Positions 35,286 through 47,340 of a DNA stretch of 64,000 nt are shown here, piece after piece. The stretch spans positions 77,057,144-77,121,143 of the forward strand of contig OZ026515.1 of the NCBI GenBank assembly GCA_964019695.1, written 5' to 3'. Origin of the DNA: Loripinus fragilis (lineage: Eukaryota > Mollusca > Bivalvia > Lucinida > Lucinidae). Each line of letters starts with the position of its first letter. The first letter of the stretch is position 1. The notes beneath the pieces are model-generated. The model was not told the DNA's origin. It saw nothing but the letters and a program-made list of their open reading frames with translations, and searched no databases. Made by a program: the position numbers and the translations under genes.

Positions 35286-36371
35286 TCAGCCTTGTAAAAT
35301 GTTATATAACGATATGTTTTCCAGTGAAGCTGCCACTTTGGAAGAATCTGTTGTATGTTTGTATGACTGCTAGACTTTTCTTTATGAAAAGATTTTCAGA
35401 CAGAGCTATTAAGCTTTTGAGATCCCAATGAAGGAAAGACATAAAATTATGTAAGCCCAGGCAGCTCTGTGTTTGGTGTGCGGAATGGAATTCGGATCTC
35501 TGTCATGCCTCTTTAAACGAATGTGTTGGTTTTCTGATATCCCTTTTTTGAAAAGGATATGCAGTACAAAAAATACATAATAGTGTTATATCTATCTTAT
35601 CTATGTTGTTCTTGTTACATGTATCACCATGCAAATGACAACTGGCCAATTGGACAGTATTAATATACATGTATTATGATGTTTATTGAAGGTTCCTATT
35701 TATGATAGATTACCATACACAATGGTATCTGTCTGTCGATTTAAAAGGTCTGAAAGAATCTGCATTTTAAACAAATGGATGTTTTTCTCTGTTGTCAAAT
35801 ATGACATAAAAGACACGTGTTAGTGTTACCATTTACATTTGTACACCATTCTGTAGAGCAAGTGCTCATTATTCTCTACAAATATTCAAAGACATTATCA
35901 GCATTGATAAGTAACCATAACTTTCATTCGCACAACTTTGTCGAATCAGAATTAGCTTAATCTTGACAGTAGTCATATTTTAATTACATGTCATCAAGAA
36001 GATAAGCATTTTGATCCCAAGAGGTGTGTTTATTATGCATTATACATGTATCAATAACACTAAAAACACATATAGGGAAATATTAAATGATGCAAATTTG
36101 TGTTTGGGTTACTAAAAAATTCCACAACCAGTTACAGCTCAGTATATCTAAAATAGATTGCAAATCTAATATATAAGGTGAAAAAGGAGTTATTAACAGT
36201 GTTAATAACAGTCATGGTACTAGATGTATAAATGCTTTGGTTGTTAATGGGTACCCTTTTTGAAGTAGCATCAATCAATAATGCATTGGGGTTATATAAT
36301 GCAGTCTAGTCTATGGAGACCAGATACATTCAGCATTATTTACTTAAAGACAGTTAAAATGCCCATTTTAG

Positions 36372-36402
36372 AGTATAGAATATAAATAAATAAATAAATA
36401 AT
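36372..36402. repeat. (AAAT)n-type microsatellite
   Basis: AAATAAATAAATAAATAATA run. Confidence 0.8.
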
Positions 36403-36937
36403 AAAAATCACTTTTCGGCGAGCTGCGATTAGGATATACTGTATTAAGACTTATATGGCTGTGATATTGCCAGGCTTTTCGTATGTGTATATAGACATTC
36501 AGTTGTCAAGTACAGAATATAACACTGGAATGATAGTTCCAATGAAGATAATACTTGGATAAGTACATGTATTTAGAAATACAGTACAATGTTACATAAT
36601 TTGATTCAGTTGAATATCAATTAACACTTGGATGAGTAAATGCATTATATATGCATAATAAGAACTATGTGTACAGTTTTTGGTGTTAACTTTTTTGCAC
36701 TGACTATAGTTATTTAATCAGATATGAAACCAACTGAATGGTTTCATTAAACTGTGGATGAAATAGAATTTCTAAAAAACCACAGAGATAAATTTTTCAC
36801 CAGGGTGTGTTGTTTTATTTTTATAATGATTTTATCTGGAGGGATATTAATACATTTGAAAAACCCTCCTCCTATGGTACTGCTTTTTAATCTAAATAAA
36901 TCCATAGTGTATGTTAGGTAGGTTTGTTTACGAAGTG

Positions 36938-37253
36938 AAATTTGAAAATTTGTTTTCAAATTAGAATTTTAAGAGTAAACAATACCTACCTAACATACAA
37001 CAAACCCACCCACCAACCCCTCTTTTTCAAATGTCCTTCCTAAGGCGACTTCAATGCGCCGAAATGGAAGTGACATATCTTTGTGGGGTTAGCTTGAAGA
37101 AGACACCGCACGGTGAGTAGGTAAAAAGTCTTCTCGGGAAGTGAGAGCGAGCTAAAAGCCAGGACTTCTCCGACCGGATGTAAATCCATAGTGTATGTTA
37201 GGTAGGTATTGTTTACTCTTAAAATTCTAATTTGAAAACAAATTTTCAAATTT
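36938..37253. mobile_element. Foldback element, 316 bp, 61-bp perfect arms
   Basis: The left arm 36938-36998 (AAATTTGAAAATTTGTTTTC..ACCTAACATAC) is the reverse complement of 37193-37253. Between them, 37040-37190 is an inverted copy of 32045-32180 (the left interior of the 4.9-kb element), including TGAAGAAGACACCGCACGGT and GAGCGAGCTAAAAGCCAGGA. It sits between that element's right terminus and the SGNH second half. Confidence 0.8.
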
Positions 37254-37490
37254 TTACCGCGTTATGAAACAAGGTATTGTGATGTTGCTGTTTACAATGC
37301 AAGAGTCATAATGGCCAACAGGCTTTTAAAACAAGAACTTAGCCAGGTTAACAACATACATTATTGGAAATTAAAGGGATTGAAGCATGCAGAAAATTTG
37401 TTTAAAGATGGGGTTCATCTGACTGATCAGTCACAGAAAAAATTCTATCGAAGTATCCGTGGTGCTATTATACACAAGTTTCACTGTTGA
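37254..37490 (+). pseudogene. SGNH-hydrolase 3' half (retroelement-type)
   Basis: A 78-codon open frame without its own start, from LPRYETRYCDVAVYNAR to a TGA at 37488, includes RVIMANRLLKQELSQV, HYWKLKGL and DGVHLTDQSQKKFYRSIRGA. DGVHL fits SGNH block V, supplying the catalytic Asp and His. It is in the same orientation as 31674-31998 and begins where that half ends, so both are pieces of one former gene split by about 5.25 kb of later insertions. It ends 765 bp before a gag-like frame in the same orientation. Confidence 0.68.
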
Positions 37491-38254
37491 GTTCACACAT
37501 TGATGATAACTTTACTAATAATATCAATTATGGTGAGTTCCAACAATTGTCAAATTAACGAAGCCCCAAGTTTTATTTGACCATAAACCAAAGCATTGTT
37601 CTGTAATTTTTACAAATTATTCCACACAGGAAAAGCTCCATGCATGCTATAGTATATCAATAGATGAATTATAACAAAGATCAGGCTCTTTATATGCATT
37701 AAAAGTATTCAATATGATGCACATGTGTTTGGTGACGTGTACAACTGAACTTTATTTCTGTTTTATAAGAGCATTTGTTATTCAATTTGAGCAATTCTAA
37801 GCTGTGATATTTTACAAAGGTCATGTACATTGGTACTGTCATTGTGTATATATCGATAGATATAATAGCACACATATGAATATATTCTCCATAATTGTGG
37901 TTTATATCGATAGATATAATATAAAGCGAATATAATCTCCACAATTTTGTGGTTTATATCGAAAGATATATCATAAAACTCAATGTAGCTATACTTTTAT
38001 CATTTTATGGCTTACATCATTATTGTATATGATTAAAAGCGTAATTATATGCTGTAGTAATTTGGTAGATATGCATTCATAAAGCTACCATATAATGCTA
38101 CTAGGGTGGAAGAAATTTGTTGGTTATTGTTTGTCAGGGTTGATTACAGTTCTGACAGCCTTAAATCAAAATTCACGCCTTCTTCCATCTCCAAATCTAT
38201 ACTCAAAATCAGTTCTTAACTCATAACAATGCATGTTCATTTATCATTGCAGGG
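37491..38254. other. No gene recognised
   Basis: AT-rich, with repeated TTTATATCGATAGATATAAT-type motifs at about 37853, 37901 and 37951 (three near-copies about 48-50 bp apart). Confidence 0.45.
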
Positions 38255-38785
38255 ATGCCTAATAAAGGCTCAAAGAGGAAGAGTCGAGAAATTTCCACAA
38301 ATGCCTCGCGGTCCACTGTCCGGAAGTCCCGGAAAGTTTCAGCAACTAGTACAGAGCAGCTGCCTGAAACTAGTTCTTCCGGAAATCAGCCATCTAATTC
38401 TATATCGGATGACACCCTTAATTCTCAGGTGCACTCGGTTCTTAATGCGCTAATACCACAGCTGATCCCAGCAATCACTCAAGGGGTGATTACTTCCCTA
38501 ACATCGATGGGCGTATTTCCTGGCATCAGCAATGCTACTTAACAGCAGCCATCTACGTCTTCTACTGTAACAAAAGTTACTTCATCTGAACAGCAGACCC
38601 TGAATGAGGCTCCAGGATCAATAGTAATATCTAATAGTAATGTTTCGGCTATCGCATCAGGTAGTGAAGAGTCCCATGTATCTCGTTTGGGTGTAAGTAG
38701 AGCGGTAAGCATGGCTCGTCCTTTGGATTTGGGAGTTGACTCCAAAATAAAAGGGAAGATTTGGGCCAATCAGTTCATGACCTAA
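38255..38785 (+). pseudogene. gag-like ORF1 N-terminus of a tyrosine-recombinase retrotransposon
   Basis: From the ATG after TTTATCATTGCAGGG the frame runs 176 codons with one internal TAA at 38540. The N-terminus is basic (MPNKGSKRKSREIS), then Ser/Thr-rich, then LNALIPQLIPAITQGVITSL. After the stop it continues in frame to VSRAVSMARPLDLGVDSKIK and IWANQF, then a TAA at 38783. 'RPL.LGVD.KIK.KIWANE(F/Y)' is familiar from ORF1 proteins of Ngaro/DIRS-like elements in marine invertebrates. The CCHC knuckle, RT and recombinase parts are absent. Confidence 0.55.
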
Positions 38786-39565
38786 ATGTTCTCTTGCCCA
38801 AGGGGGGTATTGCTTTTAGCTCAGTAACAAATGTGCAGTTTTTTCCTTTCGCTTCAGCAATATGTGGCGCATAAATTGTTTCCCCATCTTTGATTTCAGA
38901 CATTCATTATATTTTACTGCATAATAGTAAACAGTTATTGTTCTTAAGTATTATGTTCATCTTAAGAATAGTTTGTTTACTTACGTCATTTATTATTAAA
39001 TGGCCTTTTCAATGTCAGACAGTTTTGTGTTTGAATTATTTTAGGAAATCAAACAAGCGACCCTGTGTTTGTAGCCATTAGAATAAGTACAGGCGACCAT
39101 AAATAGATATTATGTATCATTGGTGTCTGCGAGAATGTTCAGCAACTACTGGCTGGATTATAACGAACATTATTGGAATCTACAGTATCAAGGGTGGATG
39201 CACTTTTAACTTGCGAGTTTGGTCGAGATATTCCCTACAGTAATTTCCCTTCGACAAATATTGCACAGCGATAGAGGGAACCAAGAGTAAAGGTCTATAA
39301 CACCAGCACAATTCATTCAAACATAATATTCTCAATATAGCTACAGAGTGATAATGCTGAAATGCTTCAAGACTTTGTGTTCAACTTACTGGCAGCCGTC
39401 GTCTTTTACTCTTACCAAATTACCAAAAATTACCAAAAAGGGTACAATTACATCTAAATTTATGCATGGAATACCATTTGCAGCAATAACGCTCTGTATA
39501 CAGAGATAGGTAGCAGATAGACTGGTAATGATCTTATATCCTTTACAAAGAATTTATTTATTTTT
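38786..39565. other. No gene recognised
   Basis: A plus-strand 63-codon frame (38890-39081) is hydrophobic but unsupported. Confidence 0.4.
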
Positions 39566-39567
39566 AT

Positions 39568-39745
39568 TTCAGTATTATTATGTTCCATTAATATGTACAC
39601 AAGATTCAAGATTCATTTTTATGAAAATACTTCCAATTATCACGAAGAAAAGAGGCATTATTAGAATGTAAACATCAAACAAGCTGACAGCCCAATTGGC
39701 AAGTGAGATCATTAAAACAACACTTTTTAATACTAAAATAGCATT
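39568..39745. repeat. Duplicated segment D, copy 2
   Basis: See 30786-30965: same blocks in the same order, about 70-75 percent alike by eye. It directly abuts the left end of the 4.8-kb element. Confidence 0.55.
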
Positions 39746-42700
39746 ATTATATCAGAATAAAAATAGGCCAGGAGCTACTAAGGGTTTTGCTCCCCCAAGG
39801 GGGAACTTTGTAGACTATGCTTTTCTTAAGGCATAACACCTAATGGACTTTTTGCAACATGTTGGCCATCTGGCGGTGGGGGCGTTTGGGTGCTACAGCG
39901 TGTTAAATACGTTACCCCTCATTTTTCGGAAAAACAAAAATATAAAATAACGGCTATTAAAGTGGTACTTGAACTATTCAAATTGGCTAAACAGTCATGT
40001 AATATGTAAGAACAGTTAATTTCCTGCAGATGCTGATGTTTGTTAGAGTAATTTAGGCCCATTATAGTGTCATTTACGTTACTTTACAACTAAACTCTAT
40101 AAAATCATTAATATTTTGTTATTTAGTTTATTTTTATAAACTTCTACATGATAATTATAACATGTCTCTAAACAACAATTAACTGACCATTTCAAAATTG
40201 CAAACAGCTTGCTTCTATCACAAAAACTACAGGAGTTATAAGCTGTTGAATATGACAACCCCTAAGAAAACGTTATGTCCAGTAAGAACCTTTTCAGATA
40301 AGAACGAAGCATATTAACTTATCTGTAAACTTTTAAACACCATATATGAGCATTATATTGATAAACAAGAGTTAAAGGGGATATTAAACATTGTTTCTGG
40401 TGTAAAGTTTCAGTTTTTTTTTTGTTTGTTTGCCATTATCTAACGTATGTTACAAACTTTACGGCTTTCTGTATGTTGCTTAATTACCTAAATGATACAT
40501 AAAAGGGTATTTTATTTCATTTCATAACTTATTTGTGTGTTAAATTGACATAAAGATACTAGTTTGTCCACAATAGAATTAACCAGTTCTTATTAAGAGA
40601 CTATGTCAAATTGTCAAAGCATTTTGTGAAATTGTTTATTTTAGCATTTCTTTAAAATTATGTTGATTTGGCCAAAGTTGTAGGTTTTAAACCTCATTAA
40701 CAAAGACAATTTTGCTCTCAAGTACCAGCTGTATAAGGCGAAGTTCTCATGTTCTGTCAAAATTGTTAAAGTAACATACATTACCAAATAAAATATATCA
40801 TAAGGTACTATGTATCTCAAAAATGCTGTGAAAGACAGTATTAAACTGAGTCTGAAATGTTTATGTATGGTGGATTAAGATGTTTGTTTTACTTATCTGA
40901 AGAACACTTAAGTTTAATCTAGTCACTTATTTAACAGCAACCGAGATATTTTAGTGTACCCAGTTAACTGCTGCTCAAATTATACAAACATAGTAACACA
41001 TTACACGCTGGTATTTCTTGTATATGTTGGTTCATCTACAATAACAAAACCTTTTTTTTACTAAATGTTGTATGGTGTTTGTAGCATACAAAACATTTGT
41101 GCTATTACAGCCCAGATATAATCAAATAATTGTAAGTTGGTAGAGCAAAAAATGATATATGTTACATAGATATTATTCATTATAAGTGTATATAATCATA
41201 TACTGGTAAAAGAGACTGTCTCCAAATCAAATTTTATACAGACATTGTTGTATTTGCGTATACATATGTTGATGCCTTACTTTACTTTTGGCTTTTAAAT
41301 AGATTTTAGTTTATCTTCAGCATAGCTTTCATTGTATAATGGATGAAACTGATAATTAAATCAACATACATGTAGTTCTTCTTATCATTTGCTTAAGCAA
41401 TGTAAATTTTATAAGTAAATGGTTTATTTAGAACAAATATTTCTGTGAAATGGGAATAATAAGTGATAATGGTAGAGTTTACTTGACAAAAATCACAAGT
41501 GATATGATCATACCCAAGAAAACAAGTCAATTGTTACTTACGATACCAATTTAAATCTAAAGGACTTTATTTGCCAGAATAAGGCCAGGCCGAATTAGAC
41601 ATTCAAGTGGATGTAAAAAAGATTTCACACAGTTCTTTTAGAATGTTGGATGTAAAAGTAAAGTAGTTAAAGTAAAAAGTGCAGTCATGAAATCTTACTT
41701 ACATGCATTGGTAGTTTTAGTAATTAATGCTAAAATAGCTGATGCTAATTTCCACTATACAGAATGTGACATGACCAAATTATAGCAAAGCGTTAATGGA
41801 TATTAACAATAAAAATGAGTTGAAAACACACCAGGGTATGGGTTCAAGGCATATGCAATAACAAAAAGTATTGGAAGAACACTCTACTCAGTATAAACAT
41901 TGTTATTGATAATAGACTTACGTGCAAAGTTAACAAAGTAAACATGTACATGATTTTGGTGGTAAGTATCTATGCAATTTCTAATTACCAGTGAACTTTT
42001 AATTTAATCATTTCGAAACAAATCATATTTCTTTCACATTGAAAAGGATACCACAGAGTTCAGATATTGACTGCAGTGTAAATTTAAAGACTCTATTGTC
42101 AATTATGTTACATGCGTGAATGCTATAGTATAACAAATATTGAAACCTTATGTCAGATTTGTTTTGACAGTATTGACTTTAGATGAAAAAATAATTGTTG
42201 GTCTCATTTATTGTAATTTATAAAGCGCTCAAATGAATACTTGACGAGCATGTGAGGTTTGGTACTTATCACATATAAGCAAATATCTCGGATCCATTGA
42301 TTGCTCATGCTGATGCAGTCGAGCTAGCCATATTAATCCTGGTCTGAGTCTGCATCTATATATCCATACTTTGTGGATGTAGACAGCTAAGGCTCTGACG
42401 TACCTGCACATTTACAAGGCTTGCCTGAGCCCTCATTTCTTGACACTGCAATGAGTATCAGTACCAAATCAAATGTGCTGTCCCATTTGATTAATTCTTT
42501 GTTACTAGTTATTATCTATTTAGCTTGATTTGAAATATCCAAAGAATTAATAGGATGCAACTTTATAACAATGATCATGTTCCCATGTGGCATGCTTAGC
42601 ACCTAATTTAATATAAAATAAAATTCCCCTGTTAAACTAAGTCTTATTGACAGAAATAATTCAAGTAAAAATCCCAATGAACTGTTGAAGTCCCTTCATT

Positions 42701-44495
42701 TAGTCATGTCTATAATACAATGCTAACAATGCAATTGATCTTCGCTAAGCATTAACTTATCTCTTTTAAATATATGACTAAATTGAACATTTTGAACGAA
42801 TGCTGTCCTAGCTAGCTGTTTCAATGCTTCACAAAATTGTAGAAACAGGCAAAACAGATGATAAGTGTTATAATGTCCTTAGATATTCTTGTTATGCATG
42901 TTACCAAGATTATCTTTTTCTTTCTTTGCCAAACTAGACATGCTGATTACTAACATAGGTATTATAACCATAGGGACAGGCTTGTTGTGTACCATATTGG
43001 GGATAGAAATAGTTATAATTAAAAAGAACTTCAGTTTTCATTGAAAGGACCAGGGATAACAACTATATAAATTCTTCATTTCTCAATGTTAACCATGACT
43101 AAAATGACTTAATTTTTACAAATTGCGAGCTAGCTTTCGTCATTAGTTGTTTTCATTATAATAGTTGTAATCAATAGCTGATAAGCTGTAAATGTATTTG
43201 GTTGGCTCACACTTTTGGTACTAGATCTTACTAAGCTATGTTTAAAATCCTTTGTCGTCTAAACTGAACTGTTACAGTAGAAAGTATGGAAAATGTCTTG
43301 TATATATCATTTCATGTATTAAATTAAGTTAACACATACAAGGGTTGGAGATAAATGCTATTATTCAACCATTTAAGAAACATGATTTGATGATTAAAAT
43401 AAGTAGTTTATTTAAGCGATGTTTACATATTCGATAAAAAAAACTCCTAATTGAAATAGTATTTTGTGTGCTTTGAGTTCAAGTTTCTTCCTTTATAAAT
43501 GTATCACCTGTACTTTTGTCAGAGTATAATTTCACTTATATTTTATGTTAAAAAAGACATTTAACATTATTTCTCTCATTATTGAGCCCTAAAATGGCAG
43601 TAATTTACGCTCATTAGGAGTTTCAACTCATATAATGCTCTTTTTGCATTAAACTAATGTATTCAAAAGAAAGTAACGTATGTAACAGTAATAAAAGGTA
43701 CCTAAATTAGTTAGAATTATACTGCTTATCATTTACTTTCAATAGCAAGATAATAGTAATCTGTAAGAATAAGGAATAATTTAGATATTTACACTAAAGG
43801 TGTTCCTATTATTTTAGGGTAACATAGTAAACTCTACAATAGCAGGGCAGCATCCCAAACCCATAAAGAGCTAGCATGCATTGTTTTGTGGCTTATATAA
43901 TGTGAGCCTAGAAAATGATAGTGTACAAAACTCTTCCTAGGAGGTATTTTGGCAGCACATGGTCTAAATTTTATATATTAAATTAAGTTAACACATACAA
44001 GGGTTGGAGATAAATGCTATTTTTCAACCATTTAAGAAACATGATTAGATGATTAAAATAAGTAGTTTCTATAAGCGATGATTACATATTCGATAAAAAA
44101 AACTCCTAATTGAAATAGGATTTTATGTGTTTATCTCACAGGGCTAAATAGTAGTTTATTTGAAATAAAGTAACGTATATAACTGCAAGATAGTATGCAT
44201 ATGTTGTTTTAACATAAACTGGCTATTTGCTGCATTTAATTGAGTGCTTTTAAGGCAATCAGCATGTGGATAAATAAAAATTATGTATAGCTTTGTATTT
44301 GAACAATAGGGTTTTGGGATGTTTTAGGAAAACGTAGTTAATATGGCTGTTACACGGTAACGCCCCCACTGCCGAATGGCCAACATGTGTCATTTTGCTT
44401 CTTATATAACGTAGTTTAGAAAATCACAGTGTACAAAATTCCCCCTGGGGGAGGGGTCTATTAGCAGCTCATGGTCTAAAATGGTATTAAAATAT
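39727..44495. mobile_element. 4.8-kb AT-rich element with long degenerate inverted ends
   Basis: Left end blocks TTAATACTAAAATAG, GGGGGAACTTTGTAGACTATG, ACATGTTGGCCATC-like and GGCGGTGGGGGCGTT (39729-39893) recur inverted at the right as AACGCCCCCACTGCC, GGCCAACATGTGTCA, AAATCACAGTGTACAAAATTCC and ATGGTCTAAAATGGTATTAA (44360-44490). The interior is very AT-rich and has no credible frame over 60 codons, so it is non-autonomous. The right end is duplicated in tandem (43318-43975 and 43978-44495). Confidence 0.65.
43318..44131. repeat. Direct duplication inside the right end of the 4.8-kb element
   Basis: 43321-43472 (AAATTAAGTTAACACATACA..AAAAAAACTCCTAATTGAAA) is repeated at 43980-44131 with only a handful of differences, so this is a fairly recent duplication with a period of about 660 bp. 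Confidence 0.88.
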
Positions 44496-44504
44496 ATAAT
44501 CAAA

Positions 44505-45415
44505 CAAAAAAGAAACGTCTGATTTCATGGTTCTGTATCTATCGATCCAACAAAAATAAAACCAAAATGTTTATCAAACGTAGGACACACACAAAATTGG
44601 TAATTATTTGATTTTTATCTTCTTATCTTGAAGGGTTATTGAACCTTATATGCACACAGCTTTTTCCATTATCATCAGGAAGTTAATCAACAAAACGTGA
44701 CACATTTTACGTAAAATGGCTACCAAAAACGCCCAAGGATGAAAAAAACATCTAAAAATCCCAAGTTAGCTTACCAAACGAGCGAAATTGCAGTTCAAAA
44801 CTTTTCATTTACGAAATTAACTGAAATTACCTCCCTTTGATTTAAACAAAAAACAAATCAAGAACTGCCAAATCTCCTTAACCTAACATCAGTTTGAGAC
44901 CGTTTTTTGTTTTAATTTGTTGTGTTTGTTTATGACAACAATTACACAAAAGAGAAAAACAAAAACTATGGCTGATGTCGAGCATCAAAGGTTTACTAAA
45001 TTTATGTTTTATACCCCATCTCTTACTGCAAAATCATCAGAGAATTTATATCATTAATTGTTTTGAAGCTGATTAGTCTTTAATTAATGTTGAAATGCTT
45101 GTTTTGACAAAAAAATGTTCGATTCTGTTGATTATCCAAATTCTGGACCAAAAATGAATTTTCTGAGTGTTTTCACGCACACTCGTGATCGATGTTTGTG
45201 ACGTCAGAGTATGTTACAGATTAATGGCTGTGTTCTTAAAAGCAATGCATTAACATCTTACCAGAGAGTTTGCTCAGTGATGTTTAAATGTGCTGGAACG
45301 GTTCAGGTTATCACGGACACACCAGCTATTAATATTGTGACTTTTGATTTTAAGAGTACTCGTGTTCGCTGCTTTGTCAGCGGCTCTACTGATTATCAAA
45401 TGAATGTCTCTTAGG
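44505..45415 (+). repeat. Unknown element G, copy 1 (plus)
   Basis: It aligns along its whole length with the reverse complement of 55460-56415: AAAGAAACGTCTGATTTCATG, TTTGATTTTTATCTTCTTAT, CTTTTTCCATTATCATCAGG, TACCTCCCTTTGA, TGACGTCAGAGTATG, GAGAGTTTGCTCAGTGATGTTT. A 67-codon plus frame (45211-45414) is co-linear with a minus frame in the other copy (shared RVCSVMFK, DFK.T.VRC). No protein family is recognised. Confidence 0.75.
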
Positions 45416-46995
45416 TTCAAACCGTTTCTAAATAATCAGAGTTGGTAATGTTAAAATTTGAATGAAATGCGTTGATACATTTGGAACTGGCAGACATAAA
45501 CGTCAAGCGGACATAACTTTATTGTTTCAGTATATTTGCAGTCAAATGAGGCCCAAACACATTATTCGCATTACGTGGCCCTTTTGCAGTATAATGAATA
45601 TTATAACTTTCTCTCAATACCAAACATTCTCAAATAATCTTACCAAGAATAAAAAAAATCTTGGTTTATTTCTTTCCTATTTAACTCACTTTGTTTATCT
45701 TATTTCTTATTAAGTTTCCATAAAGGGAAGCATATAGTCCTGAGTTTATCCAACCGTCTATATGTCCACCCATCTGTATATTTTGTTGGTAAATCTTATC
45801 TTCCTCAATTCTCAACAACTTCTGGCCGGAATTCAAGAAACCCTCATGAGACTTTTTGTGTCGGAAACATTTATGCGTGTCGCTAGCATGTTTTTCATGG
45901 AGCTATGGTCCTTTAACAAATATTGCATTGAAATTAAGGAAAGTCTTTGTGTATACGCAAATTATCAGCAGCTTCTGGTATGATATAAAGAAAACTTTAC
46001 AAGAACATAAAGTATCAAGGGAGCATGCACACATACCCCAGATCTTTCCTCTGGAGTCACTGCCCTTTTATAAACGTACATTGCAATCTTGAGTAGCTTA
46101 CTTTTCTGTGTGACTTTTCAGCATTTACACTACCGATCGCGTATTTGTCATTGTCGAATTAGCCCTGAAAAACGCATTGAAAACGCAGTTGATACGCATT
46201 AGTTTGCTAAGTTTTAAACGCAAATTTTGATTGCCCAATCAGATCTCACTATCAATACGCGTTGAATTGTAGTGCAACGCAATTACCTATTAACCAATCG
46301 ATAGCCCATGTATATCAATTCAGTTTAGACGTACAATGCGCGTTGCAACGCACTGTTAAACAGCCAATCAAAAAGGTTTAAGTGCGTAGCCTGACCCATT
46401 ATGTGCAAATCAATGATTATTTTATAAACAAAAGCAAAACATAACGCAAACATTATCCCAACAAGATGCTTTATCATATCTTTTCCTTCATTGTGTCTTA
46501 TTGACACTCCCTTATTTTTAAAGGAGGCTAACACTGCTATATAGTTCATGTTCATAAAGCCTTGTTTGGAATTACTGCTTACTATTCATGAGATAATATT
46601 AAGAAAGGCCTATATGTCAGCTCATTTAAGCAATAAAAGACATTTCTTGCATAATAATCTACACAGTCGTATACGTGATATCGTTCAAAGTTTTTAGCTA
46701 CAGTATAGAGCCTTATAAGATGGCGACCATGCAAACAGCAAATCGTGAGCAGCCATTCATTTGCAAGAAATACGGAGTGTTTTAATTTCTAGCGGCCAAT
46801 CATAGACGCTAACACGCTCGTCAGAAAAATGGATTTATGATTTTTTCTGTTGTCTTGGGCAGTCTGATTGGTTGAGCAAGAATTTGACAGAGATAAGTGA
46901 GTGACTTACAGAGAGTGAAAACGAAGCTGTGACATGACAGTTTTTTTCTTTCAGTATGTCTTTTATACAGCAAATATCATGATTCTTTCACTAAA
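45416..46995. other. No gene recognised; AACGCA-rich patch
   Basis: At 46165-46365 AACGCA/TACGC motifs recur in both orientations around GTTGCAACGCACTG, suggesting a decayed hairpin element. The small frames 45462-45713, 45762-46092 and 46325-46555 have no domains. Confidence 0.4.
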
Positions 46996-46998
46996 TAT

Positions 46999-47340
46999 GG
47001 AAAGCGTGGTAGCTCAGTGGTTATGCATTTGCCTCTGGTGCTAGATGTCCCAGGTTCGATCCAAGGCAAGGAAAATTTCAGTGTCCTAACACACTTTCTC
47101 AAGTGTCATTCGCAGGGAAGACACTAGATAAGTGCATCGTCTTTCGGATCGGGACGTTAACTGGATGTCCCCTGTACAGGGAAAGCCACCCCTGTGCAGG
47201 TTAAAGAACCCTACGGTCATTAAAATATGGTAACTTGTAGGCTTTCATCCTGCAACCTGGATCGTACAAAGTACACCCGACGATAATAGTCGAAAGAGGG
47301 TCTGGCAGTATATAGAGAAATAAAGCAAGAAATACTATAA
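46999..47340 (+). mobile_element. tRNA-derived SINE, well preserved
   Basis: GCGTGGTAGCTCAGTGGTTA (box A) is followed about 30 bp later by CCCAGGTTCGATCCAAGGC (box B, perfect GGTTCGATCC). A body follows with GATCGGGACGTTAACTGGAT, CCCTGTACAGGGAAAGCC and GTTAAAGAACCCTACGGTCA, a core I associate with widespread invertebrate SINEs, and an A-rich tail (AGAAATAAAGCAAGAAATAC). Confidence 0.8.

Larger units (their letters stand above)
31999..36942. mobile_element. 4.9-kb element with perfect 46-bp terminal inverted repeats, inserted in the SGNH pseudogene
   Basis: The left terminus 31999-32044 (AATTTCACTTCGTAAACAAA..) is the exact reverse complement of 36897-36942. The interior begins with a region (32045-32180) also found inverted at 37040-37190. 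No transposase, RT or integrase was recognised in six frames. Open frames such as 32266-32520 (minus) and 33029-33217 (plus) are unremarkable. It carries a tRNA-like SINE head at 33560-33640, another at 34860-34930, and a family B-like segment at 35130-35280. It may be a large non-autonomous element loaded with later insertions. A clean target duplication is not visible because the right side abuts the foldback at 36938-37253. Confidence 0.72.

Noticed and set aside
46999..47090. Functional tRNA gene
   Set aside because: Boxes A and B are present, but the sequence does not fold into a full cloverleaf by eye and continues into a SINE body with an A-rich tail.
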